Shown piece by piece: positions 16,583 through 24,979 of a stretch of 64,000 nt of DNA. Made by a program: the position numbers and the translations under genes. The stretch is from an uncultured Kiritimatiellota bacterium (GTDB lineage: Bacteria; Verrucomicrobiota; Kiritimatiellia; RFP12; UBA1067). The notes below the pieces were generated by a model, which had not been told where the DNA came from, ran no database searches, and saw only the letters and a list, made by a program, of their open reading frames with translations. The DNA is taken from positions 124,001 to 188,000 of the forward strand of contig CAKULV010000001.1 in assembly GCA_934667425.1 (NCBI GenBank), in the 5' to 3' direction. How positions within the stretch are numbered: the stretch's first letter is position 1; each line of letters opens with the position of its first letter.

Positions 16583-17947
16583 ATGGCGACAGTTTCAATA
16601 GTCGGTCGGCCAAATGTCGGCAAGTCTGCACTCTTCAACCGCATTGCGCGTGAGCGCATCGCCATCGTGTTCGACCAGCCTGGCGTCACGCGGGATCGCG
16701 TAGCCCGTGAAGTGACGATGCTCGGCAAGCGGTTCATGCTTGTTGACACCGGCGGCATCGCGTTCGACAGGACCCCAGGTTCGCAGGATCCCTTTGCGGA
16801 GGAGACGCGTGCGCAGGCGGCGCTTGCGGTCGGCGATTCGGATCTTTGCGTGGTTGTTGTCGATGTGCGGAGCGGCATCACCCCGCTTGACGAGGAGGTG
16901 CTGAAGCGGGTGCGCGAGTCCGGTTGCCCCACCGTAATCGCCGCCAACAAGTGCGATCGGCCCGAGGATGACGACAAGGCGGACGATTTCGCGCGGTTCG
17001 GGATGGAGGTGTTTCCGGTGTCGGCAGAGCATGGGCGCGGAATGTTTTCCCTCGTCGAGCGCATCGTCGGCGCACTTCCGCCGCAGGAGGAGTCCTCGAT
17101 TGCGAAGCCTTTGCGCGTGGCGATCGTCGGAAGGCCCAATGCCGGCAAGAGCTCGTACATAAACCGTCTGCTCAACGCGGAGCGCGTGATAGTCTCCGAC
17201 ATCCCCGGGACGACGCGCGACGCCGTTGACGTTCCGTTCACGATCGGCGAAGGGCCTACTGCTCGCCACTACACGCTTGTCGATACCGCAGGCATCAAGA
17301 GCCACACCCAGATGTCAAAGACGAGCGTCGACAACTTCTCCCTTTTCCGCAGCGAGAAGGCCATAGAGGAGGCGGATGTCGTTCTGCTCACGATGGAGTC
17401 GGAGATCGGCCCCACTCGCCAGGATATGCGCATAGCGGGCAAGATCATCGATGCGCAGAAGGCCTGCGTGATACTGATGAACAAGTGGGATCTCGCGCAG
17501 GAGAAGGGGATTGTCGAGGCCGAGGCGACGAACGTGATACGCCAGATGATGCCGTTCCTGTCGTTCGCGCCGATAGTGTACTGTTCCGCGAAGTCGGGCT
17601 ACAACATCCGCAGGACGGTCGACGCCATCGATGCCGTGGCTTCAAGCGTCCGCACCCAGATGCCTACGGGCGTATTGAACCGCACGATAGAGGTCGCGAC
17701 GAAGAAGACCCTCGCCCCGATGCGCAACGGGAAGCGGCTGAAGGTGTACTATGGGTTGCAGGTCGGCACCGATCCCCTTACCATACGCCTTTTCGTGAAC
17801 GACCCTAAGCTGGTCGTGCCGGCCTACAAGTCCTACATCGAGAAGGCGATCCGGGCGCGTTTCGGTCTTGAGGGCGCTCCAATCAGGATGTTCATGAAGG
17901 CGCGGTCGCGCAAGTCGGTCACGGACTTCAGGAACGACTTCAAGTAG
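16583..17947 (+). CDS. der: Ribosome-assembly GTPase Der (EngA)
   Basis: The 454-residue protein carries two tandem GTPase domains. The first has VGRPNVGKS (residues 6-14), DTGG and NKCD. The second has VGRPNAGKS (about 181-189), DTAG and NKWD. A C-terminal KH-like domain ends it. Der is essential for 50S subunit maturation. It is probably cotranscribed with pyrK. The start ATG 16583 gives the usual MATVSIVGRPNVGKS opening. Confidence 0.97.
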   Translation: MATVSIVGRPNVGKSALFNRIARERIAIVFDQPGVTRDRVAREVTMLGKRFMLVDTGGIAFDRTPGSQDPFAEETRAQAALAVGDSDLCVVVVDVRSGITPLDEEVLKRVRESGCPTVIAANKCDRPEDDDKADDFARFGMEVFPVSAEHGRGMFSLVERIVGALPPQEESSIAKPLRVAIVGRPNAGKSSYINRLLNAERVIVSDIPGTTRDAVDVPFTIGEGPTARHYTLVDTAGIKSHTQMSKTSVDNFSLFRSEKAIEEADVVLLTMESEIGPTRQDMRIAGKIIDAQKACVILMNKWDLAQEKGIVEAEATNVIRQMMPFLSFAPIVYCSAKSGYNIRRTVDAIDAVASSVRTQMPTGVLNRTIEVATKKTLAPMRNGKRLKVYYGLQVGTDPLTIRLFVNDPKLVVPAYKSYIEKAIRARFGLEGAPIRMFMKARSRKSVTDFRNDFK

Positions 17948-17952
17948 TGAGT

Positions 17953-17984
17953 TGGGTTTTAGGTTATAGGTTATAGGTTTTAGA
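17953..17984 (+). repeat. Heptamer repeat (TAGGTTA type) before the cytochrome gene
   Basis: Five successive 7-base units read TGGGTTT, TAGGTTA, TAGGTTA, TAGGTTT and TAGATAT. They fill nearly the whole gap between der and the cytochrome start and replace any recognisable ribosome-binding site. Related 7-base arrays occur at 39334-39410, 40001-40137, 42565-42950 and 60353-60389. Confidence 0.75.
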
Positions 17985-17985
17985 T

Positions 17986-19824
17986 ATGGGCAAAAACGCA
18001 AGATTCGTGGCTCTGACGATTGCGGCGATGGCCGGTTCCGTGGCGATGGCCGGCGATTTCAATGGAGGCCGGACGGTTCCGGTGCATCGTTTCGTGCCCG
18101 TTGACCGGAATGGCGACACGGTCTCCGCCGGTACGCGGCTTCCCGCCCCGATATCCCAGGAGAAGACGTGCGGACAGTGCCACGAGGTCGACAGGATGCC
18201 GGGAGGTTCGCATTTCCGCACTGGAGGCACGAACGACGTCGTCAACAGGGTGAATCGCGAGCCATGGTTCCTGTGCTCCACTAATGGCGCCTGCCGAACG
18301 GTGTCGTTGGACGACAAGGGCGGGCTTTCCGCCTGGGAGTGGGTGCGGAACTTTGGCTACGCATTCCCCGGCGGCGGGATCGGGACAAGCGAAGACGCGA
18401 TGGCGGAAGCCGCGGGGGACCGTCAGCGCTGGTTCGTCACCGGGCCGCTTGAGATGAACTGCCTCGCCTGCCATTCGCAGGACGACTATGACGTGAGCGA
18501 ATGGGCGAAGCAGACGATGCGCGAGAACTGGGGCGGGGCCGCGATGGCCGCCGCAGGCTACGCAAGGGTCGAGGGGATGAATGCGAGGCTTGATGCATCC
18601 TGGGACCCGTTCATCGTCGAGAACCGGGATGACCACCTGTTCAAGGTTCCTCAGAAGATGGTGTACGATAAGGCGAAGTTCGACGACAAGGGCCGTTGCA
18701 CGTTCCGCGTGGGGAAGCCGAGGAACGAGAACTGCCTCGCGTGCCATGTGGCGGCGGTTGTCGGGGAGCCGTCCCACAAAATCGCCGGCGACGTGCACCT
18801 TCAGCGCGGAATGCGCTGCATCGACTGCCACCAGAACGGCATGGATCACAGGATGAAGACGAAAAGCTGCGCATCCTGCCATGTCGAGAAGGGCGGGGCC
18901 GGTCCCAAGCCAAACCACGTGGGGATCCCGCTTGTCCATTTCGAGAAGCTTTCCTGCACGGTGTGCCATTCTGGAAGCGATCCTTCCGCCGGGACCGTGC
19001 AGGTGCGCACGATGCGGGCGAACAGGGTCGGCATATACGGCAAGGCCCATTGGGAGACGGACGTTCCGTTCATCGAGGAGCCGTTTGTCCGCAAGAACGG
19101 AGAAGGCGTCGTCGAGCTTTGCAGGCGCGCCGCGGTGGACGGCTCCAACTACGTGTACTGGGCTTTTGCGCATGATGTGCGTCCGGCGCGGGCGGCGCGT
19201 GGCGCCGACCCTGAGAGGTGCGCGGCGTGCCATTCCGTGAAGAGCGACTTCTTCAAGGGGTACGAGTCGCCGGTATATTTCTCGGCGTTCAACCTTGCGT
19301 TCCTCGGGCGTCCAATCTTCAAGGTGGCGCTGTGGGCGGTCTTCGCATTGCTCTGCATGTTCGCGGTCGCGGCTGCGGCATTTGCGATCAACCGCGCCGC
19401 AGACAAGGTGGCGTCTTCCACGACCCACTTCCTGTGGGGCGCGTTCAAGTGGCTCGTGGACGCCGGATTCGTGGCGGCGGCCCTGTATCTTGCCGCGTCC
19501 GGGATCACGGGCTGGTGCCTCGGCGGCATGACCTGGTGGTGGCTCATGCTTCACATGGTCGCCGGCGGCGTCCTTGCCGGCACCGTGGCTGCGATGGCGC
19601 TTTTGCGGCACGGGGAAAGGATCGCCAGCCCGGTTTCGGCGGTCTTGTGGACGCTATGGCTCGTCTGCGCCGCCGGTGTCGTGTTCACCGCCGTGATGCC
19701 GATGATGCACGTGTTCGGCAGCGACGGGCAGAGGCTCCTGCTCTGGGCCCATCGCATTGTCTCGCTCGTGTTCATCTTGCTGTCTCTCCTTGTTTGCCGC
19801 GAGGCGGCCAGAAGGCGGAGGTGA
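17986..19824 (+). CDS. Membrane-anchored seven-haem c-type cytochrome
   Basis: This 612-residue protein starts with a signal peptide (MGKNARFVALTIAAMAGSVAMA). It has seven CxxCH haem-binding motifs: CGQCH (Cys62), CLACH (about 158), CLACH (about 249), CIDCH (about 276), CASCH (about 294), CTVCH (about 323) and CAACH (about 411). About five hydrophobic helices follow from residue 445 to the end, with histidines that could bind haem b (LMLHMVAGG, MMHVFG, AHRIV). The layout suggests a periplasmic multihaem domain fused to a cytochrome b561-like quinone-oxidising membrane module, feeding electrons out of the membrane. The acceptor is unknown. It is the first gene of an operon with four overlapping or adjacent genes, an odd partnership with lipid-type enzymes. 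Confidence 0.85.
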   Translation: MGKNARFVALTIAAMAGSVAMAGDFNGGRTVPVHRFVPVDRNGDTVSAGTRLPAPISQEKTCGQCHEVDRMPGGSHFRTGGTNDVVNRVNREPWFLCSTNGACRTVSLDDKGGLSAWEWVRNFGYAFPGGGIGTSEDAMAEAAGDRQRWFVTGPLEMNCLACHSQDDYDVSEWAKQTMRENWGGAAMAAAGYARVEGMNARLDASWDPFIVENRDDHLFKVPQKMVYDKAKFDDKGRCTFRVGKPRNENCLACHVAAVVGEPSHKIAGDVHLQRGMRCIDCHQNGMDHRMKTKSCASCHVEKGGAGPKPNHVGIPLVHFEKLSCTVCHSGSDPSAGTVQVRTMRANRVGIYGKAHWETDVPFIEEPFVRKNGEGVVELCRRAAVDGSNYVYWAFAHDVRPARAARGADPERCAACHSVKSDFFKGYESPVYFSAFNLAFLGRPIFKVALWAVFALLCMFAVAAAAFAINRAADKVASSTTHFLWGAFKWLVDAGFVAAALYLAASGITGWCLGGMTWWWLMLHMVAGGVLAGTVAAMALLRHGERIASPVSAVLWTLWLVCAAGVVFTAVMPMMHVFGSDGQRLLLWAHRIVSLVFILLSLLVCREAARRRR

Positions 19825-20384
19825 AGGTGAGGGGCTTTTCGCTTCTTTTCCTCGGGGCGGCGTTTGCGCTCATGTGCGGCTGCCGCACGACGGTGGTGCG
19901 CGAGGGGCCGCGCAATGTCGCGCTGGTCGAGGCCCTTCTCTCGAACGTACGCGGAACGGAAGTGCAGATGGTCGAAGGCGCATGGAGGGACGAGCCGTTT
20001 GTCGCCGAGTGCGTCCTGAAGGGCGACGGCGAAAAGTTCACGGCCGTGCTGCTCGCGCCCCATATGCGGCTTGCGACGCTTACGATCGAGAGGCCGCATA
20101 CCCTGCGCTGGGAACGCGCTCCGCAGGTGCCGTCCGCCCTTGACCCCGAATACGTCATCTTCGACATGGCGCTCGCGCTTCTGCCCACGGACGTGCTATC
20201 GCGTTCGATCGGCAATGGGTTCCGCGTCACCGAGACGGCGGATGGCAAGCGCAGGCAGGTCGTCGACGCCGGTGACGGCGAACTGCACTCGATCCGGCAG
20301 GTTCTGCCGGACGGCTCCATCTATTTCCGCAATGCGCGGTATGGCTACGAGGTAACGGTAAAGACCGTGTCCCATGAAGATTGA
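19821..20384 (+). CDS. DUF3261-like lipoprotein
   Basis: GTG at 19821 overlaps the cytochrome stop by 4 bases (GTGA) and follows AAGGCGGAG. The 187-residue product has a short signal peptide ending LMCGCRTT, a plausible lipobox. The body resembles DUF3261 lipoproteins in its order of features: a hydrophobic AVLLAPHMRLATLTIE strand, PEYVIFDMALALLP, then a basic KRRQVVD segment. DUF3261 lipoproteins are known components of aryl-polyene-type lipid biosynthesis clusters, where they accompany ketosynthases. That fits the FabH-like gene immediately downstream, whose start it overlaps by 11 bases. The assignment is by eye and moderate. Confidence 0.65.
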   Translation: MKVRGFSLLFLGAAFALMCGCRTTVVREGPRNVALVEALLSNVRGTEVQMVEGAWRDEPFVAECVLKGDGEKFTAVLLAPHMRLATLTIERPHTLRWERAPQVPSALDPEYVIFDMALALLPTDVLSRSIGNGFRVTETADGKRRQVVDAGDGELHSIRQVLPDGSIYFRNARYGYEVTVKTVSHED

Positions 20385-21336
20385 CAATGTGGACATCGAG
20401 GCCGTGTTTGGCTGTGTGCCGTCCAAGAAGGTGGACAGCCTTGCCGAGCTTACGCCGCTTGTCGGCGCGGAGAAGGCCGAGAGCATAGTCCGCGCCACAG
20501 GATACCCCACGCGCCGCGTCGCTCGCGATGGACAGGATGTCTTCGACCTGATGCTGCCGGCCGCCCGGCGTGCCATCGATGGCGTTGAGGCGCATCGTAT
20601 CGGCGGCATTGTGTCCGTGAGCTTTTCCGGACGAGACCGTTTCCCGGCCCTTTCCGCCCGTCTGCAGCATGCGCTTGGCCTTGGCACGGATACGATTGCC
20701 TGCGATCTGTCGATGGCGTGCAGCGGCTGGATATACGGGCTTCTATCTGCGGCCCAACTCGTCGGGCTGACCGGCAAGAGGATCCTGCTCGTCGACGGCG
20801 ATGTGCAGAGCGCGTGGATCGACGGGAAGGATTATGCGACGCTTGCCGTAATGGGGGATGGAGCCTCGGCCACGCTGCTCGCGCCAGGCGAGGGCTCTTG
20901 GGAGTTTGCGTTCCATACCGATGGCGGCGGCTCGGATGCGCTCGTATGCCGCGACAGCATACGCATGGACGGCTTTGGCGTGTTCCGCTTTGTCGCCGGC
21001 CCCGTGCGCCGCTTCCTCGCATCGTTCATCGCCCAATCCGAGATCCTTGCCGGACATCGCCCAGTCTTCGTCCCGCACCAGGCGAACATGTACATGGTTC
21101 GGCAGCTCGCGGAGGCGCTTGGCCTCGGGGACTCCCTTGCCGGCAGCGGAGAAAAGTACGCAAACACAGGATCGTGTTCGGCCTCCCTCTCGTTGGCGGA
21201 CTGGAGTGCGCCGGCGCTTGGTCGCCTTCCCGAATCCTGCGGACGCGTGCTCTTTGCCGGGTTCGGGGCGGGGCTTAGCGCAGGGGCGGCGGCCACGACG
21301 CTTGGCGACATCAGGAAGGGAATGGTGGAGGTTTGA
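20374..21336 (+). CDS. Beta-ketoacyl-ACP synthase III (FabH-like)
   Basis: The 320-residue protein has the KAS III triad in normal positions: Cys116 in DLSMACSGW, His235 in VPHQANM and Asn264 in ANTGSCSASLSLAD. The thiolase-fold C-terminal VLFAGFGAGLSAGA is also intact. Such enzymes condense acyl-CoA or acyl groups with malonyl-ACP; relatives in natural-product clusters perform other C-C or C-O condensations. It lies inside an operon with an ACP-FkbH protein rather than with fatty-acid genes such as fabD or fabG, so a dedicated pathway is more likely than housekeeping FabH. In tetronate pathways a KAS III homologue joins a glyceryl-ACP (made by FkbH) to a ketoacyl chain; whether that occurs here is inference. 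Confidence 0.88.
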   Translation: MKIDNVDIEAVFGCVPSKKVDSLAELTPLVGAEKAESIVRATGYPTRRVARDGQDVFDLMLPAARRAIDGVEAHRIGGIVSVSFSGRDRFPALSARLQHALGLGTDTIACDLSMACSGWIYGLLSAAQLVGLTGKRILLVDGDVQSAWIDGKDYATLAVMGDGASATLLAPGEGSWEFAFHTDGGGSDALVCRDSIRMDGFGVFRFVAGPVRRFLASFIAQSEILAGHRPVFVPHQANMYMVRQLAEALGLGDSLAGSGEKYANTGSCSASLSLADWSAPALGRLPESCGRVLFAGFGAGLSAGAAATTLGDIRKGMVEV

Positions 21337-22523
21337 CTGCCATAGCGGAAAGGGAGTTTCGTGAGGCCGTTGACGCCCTCGGACTGAATCCGGAGCATGG
21401 CGATTGGGACTCCATAAGGCACTTCAACCTCGTGATGGAGCTTGAGGCGCGTTGGGGCGCGAAGATTCCGATATCCGATGTGGAGCGGCTTAAGACCTTC
21501 CATGACTTCTACTTCCGGATTCCGGTGCGTCCGGCGAAAGTCCTTGCCGTTGATGCCGACAATACGCTGTGGAGCGGCATCGTCAGCGAAGACGGCCCTG
21601 ATTCCGTTGTGCCGCACGCCGAGTTCCAGAAGGGTCTGCTTGAGCTTCGCACCAAGGGAGTGATGCTTGCGCTTCTCAGCAAGAACGACCCGGCAGCGGG
21701 CGGCAGATCGCCGATCGAACGTGCGTTCGCCCGTGGCGACATGCCGCTTTCGCTTGGCGACTTCTCATTCGTTGGAGTAGACTGGGGGCCTAAGCCAGGC
21801 AACCTGCTCTCGGCGGCGAAAGCACTCAACGTCGGAAGGGACAGCTTTGTCTTTGTGGACGACAATTCCCATGAGCGGGCGCAAATGCGGGCGCACCTCC
21901 CGGAAGTGATGGTCGTCGAGGGCATGGATCGCTGGTGTGCGCAGGGCATGGCCGGACTCGCCGAACATCTGGGGGCGACGTATTTTGCGGACATGGGGAA
22001 GACGGACGAGGATCGCCTTCGCGCAATGCGTCCGGCGAATTTGCCGCAGCTTGATCCAGCGAGGATGGAGTTTTCGAAGGCCGACTATCTCAAGACGCTT
22101 GGGCTCAGGGTCTCGCCATCGCTTGCGACAGCGGGGGATGTCCCGCGCCTTGCGCAGATGGCCGGCAAGACGAACCAGTTCAACGCGACGACCATCAGGC
22201 GGAACGAGGATGATTTCCGTCGGCTTTTGGATGACGCAGGCAAGCGCGTGTATGTGTTCCGTCTGGACGACAGGTTCGGAGAGCTGGGCCTCGTGTGCTA
22301 CGTCGTCGCGGATGTGGCGAGGGCCGCGATAACCGATTTCGTAATGAGCTGCAGGGCGATGGGGCGGACGCTGGAGTTCTTTGCATATGGGTACGTGTGC
22401 CGCGAGCTTGGCCGCAAGGCCATGGTGATCGACTTTCTGCCCACCGCGAAAAACGCTCCGTTCGCGGCATTCATGGATAGGCTCGCGCATGGCGAGACCG
22501 GGACGTTCTGCGTCGGCGACTGA
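21333..22523 (+). CDS. ACP domain fused to FkbH-like HAD protein (glyceryl-ACP synthase type)
   Basis: This 396-residue protein begins with an acyl-carrier-like helix bundle (about 1-62). The motif WDSIRHFNLVMELE places a candidate phosphopantetheine serine at residue 27. The FkbH-type HAD domain follows: VDADNTLWSGIVSEDG (Asp74/Asp76), LSKND, and FVDDNSHERAQM. The C-terminal GNAT-like half holds DRFGELGLVCYVV and SCRAMGRTLE. FkbH proteins dephosphorylate 1,3-bisphosphoglycerate and load the glyceryl group on an ACP. Having the ACP on the same chain would make a self-loading unit. The start TTG 21333 overlaps the ketosynthase stop (TTGA); the GGAGG just upstream is only 1 base away, so coupling is probable. 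Confidence 0.85.
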   Translation: MTAIAEREFREAVDALGLNPEHGDWDSIRHFNLVMELEARWGAKIPISDVERLKTFHDFYFRIPVRPAKVLAVDADNTLWSGIVSEDGPDSVVPHAEFQKGLLELRTKGVMLALLSKNDPAAGGRSPIERAFARGDMPLSLGDFSFVGVDWGPKPGNLLSAAKALNVGRDSFVFVDDNSHERAQMRAHLPEVMVVEGMDRWCAQGMAGLAEHLGATYFADMGKTDEDRLRAMRPANLPQLDPARMEFSKADYLKTLGLRVSPSLATAGDVPRLAQMAGKTNQFNATTIRRNEDDFRRLLDDAGKRVYVFRLDDRFGELGLVCYVVADVARAAITDFVMSCRAMGRTLEFFAYGYVCRELGRKAMVIDFLPTAKNAPFAAFMDRLAHGETGTFCVGD

Positions 22524-22524
22524 A

Positions 22525-24882
22525 ATGGCTTGCGGAAAGATAGCGGCGGCGCTTGCGTGCGCATTGTCTGTGGCGGCGGCGTTCGCGACGGACGTGACGT
22601 TCTTCATGTGCCACAGGCCAAACCATCCGGAGGACCCTGCCACCAAGGCCCTGCGGGCATTCGAGAAAGCCCATCCGGACATCCATCCGAAGCAGTGGGG
22701 CGGACTCATATTGCCCGGAGGCGGTGGACGCGCCCAGTTCATGCTTGCGTTGGCCGGTGGCAGCGCACCGGACGTATACAAGGCGTGGTTCCACATCCTG
22801 CGGCACGACATCGACCAGGGCTTTGCGTATCCGCTCGACGAATGGATAGGCGAAGGCTGGGAAGGGTGGAGGAATTCTCCGCCGCTGTGGAAGGAAGTGG
22901 CGAGCAAGGACGGCCGCATATATGCGGTGCCCACGCCCGGAATGGCGTACTACGGGCTTGTGTACCGCAAGGATATCGTAAGGGATGCGGGGCTTGATCC
23001 GGAAACGCCGCCCGCGACGTGGGACGATTTCGAACGTTGGTGCAAACGCCTTGTGAAGCCGGGGCGGCGCCCGCTTGCCATCGAGAACAGGCCATGGGGC
23101 TATCTCCCGTGGGTGGGCGCCGCAGGCGGCGATGTCGTCCGGAAGAAGGCATCTGGATCGGACGATCCGGATGGCGAGTGGGAGGCTTGCTTTGACTCGC
23201 CCGAATGCCTTCGGGCCGCAAGTTTCCTTCAGCGGCTCGTAAGGCAGGATCTTGTGCGTGGATTGCCGGTGCTGTCGGTGTCGAGCGACATCGCCGGGAT
23301 GTTCGTTGAAGGCAGCATAGTGTGCGTCTTCGGCGGGGAGGATCTTGTCGCCTATCTTACGGAACACCTCAACTTCCCGGCGGATCTTGTCGGGCTGATG
23401 CCGTTCCCCGCCGCCGACGGGACGCTCAGGCCCGTGCTTCAGGCGCACAAGCATTTCTATGCGATGACGGAAAGCGTCGCGCACCGTCCAAAGGAGGAGC
23501 GCGACAAGGTGTGGCAGGCGCTCATGGCTCTCGCCTCGAACGATGTGTATGATGAACAGGTTCGCGTCAATGCCCGCGAAGGCCGCGCCCGCTGGTGCGT
23601 CCCCTCCGACCTGAAGCGGCTTGGCCTCGAGCGGTACATGGATGAGATGCCTCCCGGGATACGGAAGATGTACGAGGATCTTGAGGCGGGGCGGATACGG
23701 AAGGTCACCGAGCCTCACGTGGGCTTCTGGCAGGCGGCGAGCGATATCGTCAGCCGCCGCTTCCTCGGATTGCTTCTCAGCGATTCCGGCAAGGAACTTG
23801 ACTGTGCAGAGGCTCTTGCTTCGATCACGAGAGAGGCCAACCGGGGCCTGATGTTCGATGCGGACCGTTCACGGATGGACGAGAGGCGTCCAATCGCGAG
23901 GGTGGCGCTTGGCGCAATCCTCTGCTGTGCACTGGTTGCCGCTGGGTTGTGGCTCACGATGCGCAGACGGCGGCCGAATCGCGTTGATGTTGGATCGTCG
24001 CGCACTTCGCGTCCGATCCTTCCATGGATCTTCCTTGCGCCTGCGGTCGCGAGCGTTGCGGTGTGGAGCTACTATCCTCTGGTCAAGGGCGCCATGATGG
24101 CGTTTCAGGACTACAAGATCGTAGGGGACGTCTGTTGGGTCGGGCTCGACAATTTCATACGGGTCGCATCCGATCCCGGTTTCTGGAAGGCGTGGGGGCG
24201 AACCTTGTGGTATGTCGTCCTGACGATTGCGCTTGGATTCACCACGCCGGTGCTGCTTGCCATACTTCTTGCCGAGATACCGAAGGGGCGTGTGTTCTTC
24301 AGGATGGTGTACTTCCTCCCGCACCTCACGAGTGCGCTTGTCATCACGCTGCTGTGGAAGATGATGTTCGACCCTACGGAGGGAGGCATGCTGAACCAGA
24401 TGCTTGCGATATTCGGCATTCCGAGGCAGTCGTGGCTCCTGGATCCGGCGTGGGCCATGACGTGCTGCATTCTGCCCGGGGTGTGGGCGGGGGCCGGAAT
24501 GGCTTCGCTGATATACATCGCGGCCCTTGGAAGCCTGCCGCCCGACTACTACGAGGCGGCGGCGATAGACGGCGCAGGGATATTTGCGCGGTTCCGCCAC
24601 ATAACGTTCCCCCAGCTCATGCCGCTCATGGTCATCAACTTCGTGGGTGCGTTCATTGCCGCATTCCAGGGGATGGGGTCGATATTCCTGCTGACCTTCG
24701 GCGGACCTGGCGATGCCACGAACGTGCTTTCCCTGGCGATATGGAAAGAGGCGTACAACAACCTCAGGTTCTCCACCGCGACGACGATGGCGTGGTTTCT
24801 CGGTGTTGCGCTCATAGGCTTCACGTATCTCCAGATACGCTTCCTCCGCAGGGTGGAGTTCCGTAGCGCCGCCGCGAACTAG
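22525..24882 (+). CDS. Solute-binding protein fused to MalF-type ABC permease
   Basis: The 785-residue protein combines two parts of a carbohydrate ABC importer. After a signal peptide (MACGKIAAALACALSVAAAFA) comes a family-1 solute-binding domain (about 22-450) with GGSAPDVYKAWF, DGRIYAVPTPGMAYYGLVYRKDI and LPWVGAAGGD. A transmembrane helix near 460-485 is followed by a MalF/UgpA-like permease (about 505-785) with the EAA loop EAAAIDGAGIFARFRHITFP. No MalG-type permease or ATPase is nearby. ATG 22525, one base after the FkbH stop, was chosen over ATG 22489 because it gives a clean signal peptide. Fusion of binding protein to permease is uncommon for this family. Substrate unknown; it may import a sugar or export-related ligand. 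Confidence 0.85.
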   Translation: MACGKIAAALACALSVAAAFATDVTFFMCHRPNHPEDPATKALRAFEKAHPDIHPKQWGGLILPGGGGRAQFMLALAGGSAPDVYKAWFHILRHDIDQGFAYPLDEWIGEGWEGWRNSPPLWKEVASKDGRIYAVPTPGMAYYGLVYRKDIVRDAGLDPETPPATWDDFERWCKRLVKPGRRPLAIENRPWGYLPWVGAAGGDVVRKKASGSDDPDGEWEACFDSPECLRAASFLQRLVRQDLVRGLPVLSVSSDIAGMFVEGSIVCVFGGEDLVAYLTEHLNFPADLVGLMPFPAADGTLRPVLQAHKHFYAMTESVAHRPKEERDKVWQALMALASNDVYDEQVRVNAREGRARWCVPSDLKRLGLERYMDEMPPGIRKMYEDLEAGRIRKVTEPHVGFWQAASDIVSRRFLGLLLSDSGKELDCAEALASITREANRGLMFDADRSRMDERRPIARVALGAILCCALVAAGLWLTMRRRRPNRVDVGSSRTSRPILPWIFLAPAVASVAVWSYYPLVKGAMMAFQDYKIVGDVCWVGLDNFIRVASDPGFWKAWGRTLWYVVLTIALGFTTPVLLAILLAEIPKGRVFFRMVYFLPHLTSALVITLLWKMMFDPTEGGMLNQMLAIFGIPRQSWLLDPAWAMTCCILPGVWAGAGMASLIYIAALGSLPPDYYEAAAIDGAGIFARFRHITFPQLMPLMVINFVGAFIAAFQGMGSIFLLTFGGPGDATNVLSLAIWKEAYNNLRFSTATTMAWFLGVALIGFTYLQIRFLRRVEFRSAAAN

Positions 24883-24963
24883 CGGCCTCATCTGGTCTAT
24901 GGGACGGCATCTGCACCCCGTCATAGAGCGGCTGCGCATTGAGCGTACAGGCGTCGGATATGG

Positions 24964-24969
24964 TATAAT
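24964..24969 (+). promoter_or_regulatory. Extended -10 promoter of the pyridoxal kinase gene
   Basis: TGG-TATAAT ends 10 bases before the ATG at 24980; the intervening bases are C/A-rich with no Shine-Dalgarno. A weak TTGAGC lies 19 bases upstream. The transcript would have a leader of about 3 bases. Confidence 0.65.
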
Positions 24970-24979
24970 GCGCCCCACA

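Noticed and set aside
19218..19820. Upstream in-frame extension of the lipoprotein gene inside the cytochrome gene
   Set aside because: The extension is an out-of-frame shadow of the cytochrome; the GTG at 19821 gives a proper signal peptide and coupling.
24883..24979. Extra N-terminus for pyridoxal kinase starting at 24899
   Set aside because: The added 27 residues are unlike the family and would place the promoter inside the gene.
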